From JAKAGE01 sp035541415 (GTDB lineage Bacteria > Patescibacteriota > Minisyncoccia > UBA6257 > 2-01-FULL-56-20), in assembly GCA_035541415.1 (NCBI GenBank), contig DATKNI010000026.1, forward strand, positions 1 to 6,351: a stretch of 6,351 bases of DNA. The letters run 5' to 3'. Positions 1-3,159 of this stretch are shown one piece after another (the first letter of the stretch is position 1; each line of letters starts with the position of its first letter). Both the position numbers and the translations under genes were made by a program. The notes beneath the pieces are model-generated. The model had not been told where the DNA came from and did no database searches. It saw nothing but the letters and a program-made list of their open reading frames with translations.

Positions 1-2
1 AT

Positions 3-509
3 GCTCTTCGGGGAATTTTAGGGGTGATCGCCAAAGAAAAGGAACCGGCGTTCGTCGTTAAATGGATTACTGAGGTTCTGCCGACGTATCTGAAACACGA
101 CGACGAAGAGGATGCTCCCTGCCTCATCTGTCAATCCCAAGATATTCTCGCGGAAGCTATGGCTGCTGCGGGTGATGTCGAGGGTGCGCGGGAGGTCGCC
201 AAGAAGCAACGCATCCCTGCGGATCAGGTTGCAACATGGCTCGGTGTCTACAAAACCAGTCGAGCGCTCGAGGATCTCGAAGCGGCTCGCACAATCGCCG
301 AGAAGTACGATTACGAGCTGCATGAACAATGGCTCAAGATCGCCGAGGCGACTCACGAAATGCAAGATATCGCGAGAGCGAGAGCGGAAGTTCTGAAAAT
401 TCCTAATCCCATCCGGGAAAACGAAACTGGATGGGTAAAAGATTTCAGGATCAACGACAATTTACTCGCGATCGCGAAAATCACCAATGGCCTTACCCCC
501 ATATACTAG
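3..509 (+). CDS. Helical-repeat (TPR-like) hypothetical protein, C-terminal part, cut by left edge
   Basis: The frame is open from the first bases of the window to a TAG at 507-509. A GTG at 24 could start a 161-aa protein, but no Shine-Dalgarno precedes it and the frame stays open upstream of it, so I treat the gene as 5'-partial. Numbering from that GTG, three short helix pairs recur about every 31-33 residues: LAEAMAAAGDVEGAREVAKK (about 42-61), YKTSRALEDLEAARTIAEKY (about 76-95) and IAEATHEMQDIARARAEVLK (about 106-125). Each has an A-x-x-x-x-x-D-x-x-x-A-R pattern like TPR or SEL1-type alpha-alpha repeats. A CLIC cysteine pair sits near residues 33-36, just before the first repeat. No signal peptide or membrane segment is visible in the part present. 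Such repeats usually serve as protein-binding scaffolds, but the partner is unknown. I do not recognise the family. The gene converges on tRNA-Trp, about 96 nt away on the other strand. Confidence 0.7.
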   Translation, partial: ALRGILGVIAKEKEPAFVVKWITEVLPTYLKHDDEEDAPCLICQSQDILAEAMAAAGDVEGAREVAKKQRIPADQVATWLGVYKTSRALEDLEAARTIAEKYDYELHEQWLKIAEATHEMQDIARARAEVLKIPNPIRENETGWVKDFRINDNLLAIAKITNGLTPIY

Positions 510-605
510 ACACAAAGGTCGCTGTGTCATAACGTGGCTCGAACCCCGAAATTCGTAATGAATACAAGCCAGATATTCAGTTTTGCGAAAAGTTTTCTAT
601 CACTG

Positions 606-676
606 CGGGAGCTGTAGGAATCGAACCTACGACGGCGGTTTTGGAGACCGCAGTTATACCATTTAACTAAGCTCCC
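606..676 (-). tRNA. trnW: tRNA-Trp (anticodon CCA)
   Basis: On the minus strand the sequence folds as a complete 71-nt cloverleaf. The acceptor is GGGAGCT paired with AGCTCCC (7 bp), with a short D arm GTTA/TAAC. The anticodon stem is GCGGT/ACCGC around loop CTCCAAA, giving anticodon CCA (plus-strand 642-644). The T arm is GTAGG-TTCGATT-CCTAC. The discriminator base is G at 606, as expected for bacterial tRNA-Trp. The next bases are CAG, so CCA is not encoded and must be added by a CCA-adding enzyme. The gene lies 63 nt downstream of rpmG on the same strand, with an intrinsic terminator between them. It therefore needs read-through or its own promoter, and I cannot point to a convincing one. 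Confidence 0.97.
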
Positions 677-684
677 TCGTTTAA

Positions 685-697
685 AGTGTAATACACT
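685..697. repeat. Perfect 13-nt palindrome upstream of tRNA-Trp
   Basis: AGTGTAATACACT is a perfect inverted repeat of six bases around one central A. It lies between the rpmG terminator and the 5' end of tRNA-Trp (676). Its minus strand contains TATTAC, a weak -10-like hexamer, about 11 nt before the tRNA, but no matching -35 is present. It could be a promoter-operator overlap or chance in AT-rich DNA. Confidence 0.3.
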
Positions 698-701
698 CCA
701 G

Positions 702-737
702 AAAAAATGCGCTCCGTTGTGAGGCGGAACGCATTTT
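702..737 (-). terminator. Intrinsic terminator after rpmG
   Basis: Just past the rpmG stop (740-742) the minus strand forms AAAATGCG-x-TCCG paired with CGGA-x-CGCATTTT: 12 bp with one internal mismatch and an 8-nt loop. It runs into six T residues (707-702). The A-rich 5' flank makes it partly symmetrical, so it may also stop plus-strand transcription. It separates rpmG from the tRNA-Trp gene downstream. Confidence 0.8.
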
Positions 738-739
738 AT

Positions 740-919
740 TTATTTGCCAGTAATTCTCGCCTCTTTGTGGAGCGTCTTCGCGCGGCACCAGTTGCAGAAC
801 TTCTGGAGTTCGATTTTGCGTTCGACTGCCTTCTTGTTCTTATTCGTATAATAATTGCGCCGTTTGCAAACGGAACAGCGGAGGGTAATTAATCGGTCGG
901 CACGCTTTACTTTAGCCAT
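740..919 (-). CDS. rpmG: 50S ribosomal protein L33 (bL33), zinc-ribbon type
   Basis: This gene encodes a 59-aa basic protein of the large ribosomal subunit, bound to 23S rRNA near the E site. The sequence has the L33 hallmarks: an N-terminal MAKVKRADRLITLRC, the YYTNKNKK segment in the middle, and a CNWC-x-x-x-T-L-H-K-E end. Cysteines C15/C18 and C42/C45 form two CxxC pairs, so this is the zinc-binding (C+) form rather than the C- paralogue made under zinc starvation. At 59 residues it is a few longer than the usual 49-55. The frame extends upstream to 955, but the conserved N-terminus and the promoter position favour the ATG at 917-919. The bases before it (AGTCCCC) are not a Shine-Dalgarno, and the predicted transcription start falls at or next to the ATG, suggesting a leaderless message. 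A terminator and tRNA-Trp follow. Confidence 0.96.
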   Translation of the reverse strand: MAKVKRADRLITLRCSVCKRRNYYTNKNKKAVERKIELQKFCNWCRAKTLHKEARITGK

Positions 920-926
920 GGGGACT

Positions 927-955
927 ATGATACTATATTCTTCTCGCAAAATCAA
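927..955 (-). promoter_or_regulatory. Predicted sigma-70-type promoter of rpmG (leaderless)
   Basis: On the minus strand TTGATT (950-955) and TATCAT (927-932) are separated by exactly 17 bp, matching the consensus at 4/6 and 5/6. The -10 box ends 8 nt before the A of the rpmG ATG, so the expected start point is at or within a nucleotide or two of the start codon. It lies back to back with the candidate promoter of the divergent gene at 1008. Confidence 0.6.
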
Positions 956-961
956 CCCGCT

Positions 962-989
962 TTGACTTTGCTGATGGAAGTGCTAGAAA
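962..989 (+). promoter_or_regulatory. Candidate promoter of the gene at 1008
   Basis: TTGACT (962-967, 5/6) is followed after 16 bp by TAGAAA (984-989, 4/6), which has an extended -10 TG at 981-982. The expected start point (about 996) would fall at the Shine-Dalgarno, leaving a very short leader. The -10 is weak, so the true promoter could differ. Confidence 0.35.
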
Positions 990-995
990 TAGCCC

Positions 996-1001
996 AGGAG
1001 G
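996..1001 (+). promoter_or_regulatory. Shine-Dalgarno AGGAGG fixing the start at 1008
   Basis: AGGAGG lies 6 nt before the ATG at 1008-1010, which is ideal spacing. It supports that ATG as the true start and contrasts with the absence of any Shine-Dalgarno for the divergent rpmG. Confidence 0.85.
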
Positions 1002-1007
1002 CACGCT

Positions 1008-1571
1008 ATGCCTGATACGCGACGCGCATGGGAATCTCCGGGCGGCATCACGGTCCGGCTGATCGATTTTGACAAGACAATCCTGGAAGAAGAGGAGTGG
1101 CAATTTGTCGACTTTATTCGAGACTGGTTTCTCGTGGATCTGACCATGCCGACGCTGCAAGACATGGCGGATCATCAAGAACTTCCGATTGCTGCATGTC
1201 AGAAACTGACAGTTACGATTCGGAAGAAAACCGGGCTTGAGTTCCCCTATCAAATCCCATTCCTCAAGAACGATGGCACAGAAACCCGTTTCGTGCCTTT
1301 CATTCCGATCAAGAAAGAATTCCTTAAGAACCGATTTTACAAAGAGAAGCCCATCTGGCCGAACCGAGAAGAAGAGATACTTCGCGCCACACGAGACCAG
1401 TTTTTCCAAAAGCTGACTGTCCCCACATGGAAAGACATCGACCGCTTGATGGGGAGGAAAGACAGCTTAAAAGGATATTACGCCGAGCAGTTTCGCATGA
1501 AAGCGGGGGTCAGCAGACTGTATCAACTCCCGTTCCTTCCGCTCAACGACCAATGCCCACCCGCGCCATAA
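1008..1571 (+). CDS. Hypothetical protein with two diverged copies of one ~55-aa domain
   Basis: I do not recognise this 187-aa protein. It has a clear internal duplication. Residues about 36-89 align with 127-181, offset by 91, with one single-residue insertion near the end. Shared positions include R-D-x-F, L-T-x-P-T-x-x-D-[MI], R-x-K-x-G, and a closing Y-Q-[IL]-P-F-L...N-D. The stretch P-T-[LW]-x-D-[MI] followed by a basic helix ending K-x-G looks like a helix-turn-helix or other small helical DNA- or RNA-binding fold, though this is inference. Before and between the copies lie an acidic segment (LEEEEW, about 26-31) and a basic linker (about 101-121). There is no signal peptide or membrane segment, so it is probably cytoplasmic. 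The start is secure: a strong AGGAGG sits 6 nt upstream. The C-terminus DQCPPAP is encoded by DNA that is also the left arm of the terminator. The gene stands alone, divergent from rpmG and convergent with tRNA-Thr(GGT). It could be a regulator. Confidence 0.85.
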   Translation: MPDTRRAWESPGGITVRLIDFDKTILEEEEWQFVDFIRDWFLVDLTMPTLQDMADHQELPIAACQKLTVTIRKKTGLEFPYQIPFLKNDGTETRFVPFIPIKKEFLKNRFYKEKPIWPNREEEILRATRDQFFQKLTVPTWKDIDRLMGRKDSLKGYYAEQFRMKAGVSRLYQLPFLPLNDQCPPAP

Positions 1572-1593
1572 CGACAGGGTGGGCTGTTTTTTT
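1555..1593 (+). terminator. Intrinsic terminator overlapping the 3' end of the 1008-1571 gene
   Basis: GCCCACCC (1555-1562) pairs perfectly with GGGTGGGC (1577-1584) across a 14-nt loop, followed by TG and seven T residues (1587-1593). The left arm lies in the last codons and the TAA stop (1569-1571) is in the loop. A terminating ribosome would cover the left arm. Confidence 0.88.
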
Positions 1594-1610
1594 CTTTCGA
1601 TTCAAACGTG

Positions 1611-1683
1611 AGCCGATGGCCGGAATTGAACCGGCGACCTACTCCTTACCATGGAGTTGCTCTACCAGCTGAGCTACATCGGC
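1611..1683 (-). tRNA. trnT: tRNA-Thr (anticodon GGT)
   Basis: This is a 73-nt minus-strand cloverleaf. The acceptor is GCCGATG/CATCGGC and the D arm GCTC-AGCTGGTA-GAGC. The anticodon stem ACTCC/GGAGT encloses ATGGTAA, so the anticodon is GGT (plus 1648-1650) and reads ACC/ACU. The variable loop is AGGTC and the T arm GCCGG-TTCAATT-CCGGC. The discriminator is T (position 1611), and CCA is not encoded. Nineteen bases of its D-arm region are identical to tRNA-Thr(TGT) at 2333-2405. It lies 39 nt downstream of the methyltransferase stop and has a candidate promoter of its own in that gap. Confidence 0.97.
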
Positions 1684-1692
1684 ACTGGAGAT

Positions 1693-1722
1693 AATATAAC
1701 GCAAAACCAGCGATTCGCACAA
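1693..1722 (-). promoter_or_regulatory. Candidate promoter for tRNA-Thr(GGT)
   Basis: In the gap after the methyltransferase stop the minus strand has TTGTGC (1717-1722, 3/6) and TATATT (1693-1698, 5/6), 18 bp apart. The predicted start is about 3 nt before the mature tRNA 5' end. The weak -35 leaves co-transcription with the methyltransferase possible. Confidence 0.4.
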
Positions 1723-2331
1723 CTATCGCGCGATCACCTGTATCCATCGAGTTTTCCCTGCTTGCACAACTTTTTCGTAGAGGATTTTCATGTCTAGCTC
1801 CTTAAAATATTTCTGAAAATCTTCCAGTGTGAAATAACTGAAAAAACGGTCGTAGGAATAGCCGTAATCATTTTCCGTAACAATTTCTTCCTCGGGATTT
1901 CCAGATCGCAGTTCTTTTACGGCAACATACAAAAATCCGCCAGGCTTCAATTTATTTTTGAGTTGTCGCAAAACCGACAAGCATTCCTTTTTGGGAATGT
2001 GGAGCAATACCGCTTGAAGCAATATCCCGGAAAATAATCCCGGAAATCCTGAAAGGTCCCGAATGTCGGCCACAAAAAATTTTCCCTGGGGGACATTTTC
2101 TTTGGCAACCGCTATCATGCTCTCCGAGAAATCGATACCGGTCACATCCAAGCCTTTATTTATGAGATGCTTTGACTTCGTTCCTCCGCCGCATCCGGCA
2201 TCAAGAACAGGATCGTGAAGCTTCAAAAAGGAAACAAATTTCTCGGTTCCTTCAATCCACCAATCATCATCTTGATGATCGGCATGCCAGTCTTTGGCAA
2301 TGCGGTTATACGTGTCCCTCGTAATGTCCAT
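1723..2331 (-). CDS. Class I SAM-dependent methyltransferase
   Basis: This 202-aa protein has the Rossmann-type methyltransferase core. Motif I is VLDAGCGGGT (42-51), which binds S-adenosylmethionine. The acidic residue ending strand beta-2 is D67 in VTGIDFSESM. FVADIRD (86-92) is motif III, GILLQAVLLHIPKKE (102-116) is motif IV with the post-IV helix, and KPGG (129-132) precedes strand beta-5. It resembles the Methyltransf_11/25 group, whose substrates range from small molecules to lipids and proteins, so the substrate cannot be told from sequence. There is no signal peptide. The ATG at 2329-2331 fits family N-termini (TRDTYNRIAKDW). It lies one nucleotide after the last base of tRNA-Thr(TGT), and its Shine-Dalgarno GGAGG is inside that tRNA. 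Two 60-nt spot counts give about 42-43% GC, against 52-72% in two dnaE lines, hinting at foreign origin. tRNA-Thr(GGT) follows 39 nt downstream. Confidence 0.93.
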   Translation of the reverse strand: MDITRDTYNRIAKDWHADHQDDDWWIEGTEKFVSFLKLHDPVLDAGCGGGTKSKHLINKGLDVTGIDFSESMIAVAKENVPQGKFFVADIRDLSGFPGLFSGILLQAVLLHIPKKECLSVLRQLKNKLKPGGFLYVAVKELRSGNPEEEIVTENDYGYSYDRFFSYFTLEDFQKYFKELDMKILYEKVVQAGKTRWIQVIAR

Positions 2332-2332
2332 G

Positions 2333-2405
2333 AGCCACCTCCCGGATTCGGACCGGGGACCTTCGCTTTACAAAAGCGCTGCTCTACCAGCTGAGCTAAG
2401 GTGGC
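2333..2405 (-). tRNA. trnT: tRNA-Thr (anticodon TGT), with C55 in the T loop
   Basis: This is a 73-nt minus-strand cloverleaf. The acceptor is GCCACCT/AGGTGGC and the D arm GCTC-AGCTGGTA-GAGC. The anticodon loop TTTGTAA gives anticodon TGT (plus 2370-2372), reading ACA/ACG. The T stem is CCCGG/CCGGG and the discriminator is T. CCA is not encoded. There are two oddities. The outermost anticodon-stem pair 27-43 is G/A rather than Watson-Crick. The T loop is TCCGAAT instead of TTCGAAT, so position 55, nearly always U (pseudouridine), is C (plus 2351). The acceptor and T-stem 3' strand also contains GGGAGGT, which serves as the ribosome-binding site of the methyltransferase starting at 2331. Confidence 0.95.
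2337..2343 (-). promoter_or_regulatory. Methyltransferase Shine-Dalgarno embedded in tRNA-Thr(TGT)
   Basis: The minus strand reads GGGAGGT at 2343-2337, with 6 nt between GGAGG and the ATG. These bases form the end of the T stem and the start of the 3' acceptor strand of the tRNA. In an unprocessed transcript they are paired in the cloverleaf, and 3' processing removes them from the mRNA. Confidence 0.65.
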
Positions 2406-2422
2406 AACGAGAACTTTTCTAT

Positions 2423-2449
2423 ATTATAGAACGAATCGCTCCCTGTAAA
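2423..2449 (-). promoter_or_regulatory. Promoter of tRNA-Thr(TGT) and probably the methyltransferase
   Basis: On the minus strand a perfect TATAAT lies at 2423-2428, and TTTACA (5/6) at 2444-2449. The spacer is 15 bp, shorter than the optimal 17. The expected start, near 2416, is about 11 nt before the mature tRNA 5' end. No other promoter is apparent for the methyltransferase. Confidence 0.6.
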
Positions 2450-2471
2450 CGGCTCATTTAAAAATCTATAT

Positions 2472-2506
2472 AAAAGCGCGGCCCCCGATATTGCTATCGT
2501 AGGGCC
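2472..2506 (-). terminator. Hairpin terminator overlapping the DUF218 stop codon
   Basis: GGCCCT-A-CGATA pairs with TATCG-GGGGCC on the minus strand (2506-2480): 11 bp including one G-U, with a bulged A and a GCAA tetraloop. The T tract is weak: GCGC precedes four T residues (2475-2472). The TAG stop (2494-2496) straddles the loop. It separates the DUF218 gene from the tRNA-Thr(TGT) promoter. Confidence 0.6.
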
Positions 2507-2967
2507 TTGAAGAGCTTTAGAAAACCTTTTGCCTCCCATCGAATCGATTCCATCCCGTACTGCATCTTCCAGGAAACGCGGCACGTGATCCGATGACTGA
2601 ACCATCGCCATCCAAGCAGGCGCCACTGCAGATATACGCGAGGCATGTGATACCACGACGTTACAAGCGTGACGTCTCTCACGTTTCGTTGTCGCAAGAG
2701 TTCCATCGCCGCCTTCGCTTCTCCGAGCGAATTGCTGGCTTTGGGATTTTCGATAAAGCAATCCTCTCGCGGAAGCCTCGGGCATAGATAAAACGCCGTC
2801 GTTGCGCGAAGATCGGGAATCGTATCGTCGACGCTAAATATGACGAACGAATCATCGGCGTGCCGCCATGCTTCACGCACGGCAACCTCGCAGCGATCGG
2901 TTGAGTCGATATTCAGTTGGCCGTCTTTTTCAACTTTGCCTCCGTACAGTACGATGTAATGCGCCAA
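2494..2967 (-). CDS. DUF218/YdcF-like domain protein
   Basis: This 157-aa protein matches the DUF218 fold (YdcF/SanA/ElyC family). It has an N-terminal strand IVLYGG (5-10) and a following D-R-x-E-x-A helix (24-29). The central motif ENPKASNSLGEAKAAMELL (73-91) fits the family's E...[ST]..E pattern. VTLVTSWYHMPRVYLQW (99-115) carries the conserved serine, H107 and R110 of the YHMxR motif. Family members are often membrane-anchored and linked to envelope barrier function or sugar-nucleotide binding. This one has no signal peptide or membrane segment, so it is a minimal, probably cytoplasmic version, well below the roughly 240-270 aa of E. coli SanA and YdcF. The start is TTG (2965-2967). A stop lies three codons upstream in frame and the strong Shine-Dalgarno is 9 nt away, so no other start fits. 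It is divergent from dnaE. Its role is unknown. Confidence 0.85.
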   Translation of the reverse strand: MAHYIVLYGGKVEKDGQLNIDSTDRCEVAVREAWRHADDSFVIFSVDDTIPDLRATTAFYLCPRLPREDCFIENPKASNSLGEAKAAMELLRQRNVRDVTLVTSWYHMPRVYLQWRLLGWRWFSHRITCRVSWKMQYGMESIRWEAKGFLKLFKALR

Positions 2968-2972
2968 AGCAC

Positions 2973-2982
2973 ATCACCTCCT
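2973..2982 (-). promoter_or_regulatory. Near-perfect Shine-Dalgarno for the TTG-started DUF218 gene
   Basis: AGGAGGTGAT is complementary to ten consecutive bases of the usual 16S rRNA 3' tail. AGGAGG lies 9 nt before the TTG. It probably compensates for the weak start codon and decides the start. Confidence 0.85.
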
Positions 2983-2999
2983 AGGAAGTTTCCGGACAT

Positions 3000-3028
3000 A
3001 TTATGCATTATATTCATCATAGCGTCAA
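3000..3028 (-). promoter_or_regulatory. Promoter of the DUF218 gene
   Basis: On the minus strand TTGACG (3023-3028) and CATAAT (3000-3005) each match consensus at 5/6, with exactly 17 bp between them. The predicted start, near 2993, leaves about 25 nt of leader containing the Shine-Dalgarno. Confidence 0.65.
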
Positions 3029-3034
3029 TTTCGC

Positions 3035-3051
3035 GCGGGCCGCGGACCCGC
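3035..3051. repeat. GC-rich inverted repeat between divergent promoters
   Basis: GCGGG (3035-3039) and CCCGC (3047-3051) flank a 7-nt centre holding CCGCGG. It is a GC island in an otherwise AT-rich gap, between the DUF218 -35 and the dnaE promoter. No T tract follows directly, so a terminator is unlikely. It could be an operator. Confidence 0.35.
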
Positions 3052-3062
3052 CGGAATCCCCT

Positions 3063-3090
3063 TTTAGAAATTTTTAATCTATTGTAAAAT
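3063..3090 (+). promoter_or_regulatory. Candidate promoter of dnaE
   Basis: TTTAGA (3063-3068, 4/6) and TAAAAT (3085-3090, 5/6) are 16 bp apart. A start near 3097 would give a leader of about 63 nt. The leader has no good Shine-Dalgarno: GGGGG at 3141-3145 is 14 nt from the ATG. Confidence 0.4.
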
Positions 3091-3159
3091 GCTATGGAAT
3101 TGAGCGGATAAAAAAATTAATGTTCTGCATCCTCGCTTGCGGGGGCAACACGCGAACAA

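Noticed and set aside
509..528. Hairpin GACACA/TGTGTC at the end of the left-edge gene
   Set aside because: Only 6 bp of mixed composition with no T tract after it, so I do not call it a terminator.
535..560. tRNA T-arm-like string on the minus strand (GGGGTTCGAGCC)
   Set aside because: The flanking bases do not form a 5-bp stem around a 7-nt loop, and no acceptor or anticodon stem can be found.
933..1409. 158-codon minus-strand open frame opposite the gene at 1008
   Set aside because: The plus-strand frame has a strong Shine-Dalgarno, a promoter candidate and a coordinated terminator. The antisense frame has none and overlaps the rpmG promoter.
1658..2398. 19-nt direct repeat flanking the methyltransferase as a phage-type attachment site pair
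   Set aside because: The repeat is the conserved D-arm region shared by the two tRNA-Thr genes. There is no integrase, and attachment duplications normally involve the tRNA 3' end.
2396..2785. 129-codon minus-strand frame overlapping the DUF218 gene
   Set aside because: It overlaps the recognised DUF218 frame, runs through its terminator and the tRNA promoter, and shows no domain signature.
3094..3112. Resemblance to the lac operator (GGAATTGAGCGGATAA)
   Set aside because: It matches only part of lacO1, lacks the central TG and the symmetrical right half, and no lac-type regulator is nearby. Probably chance.
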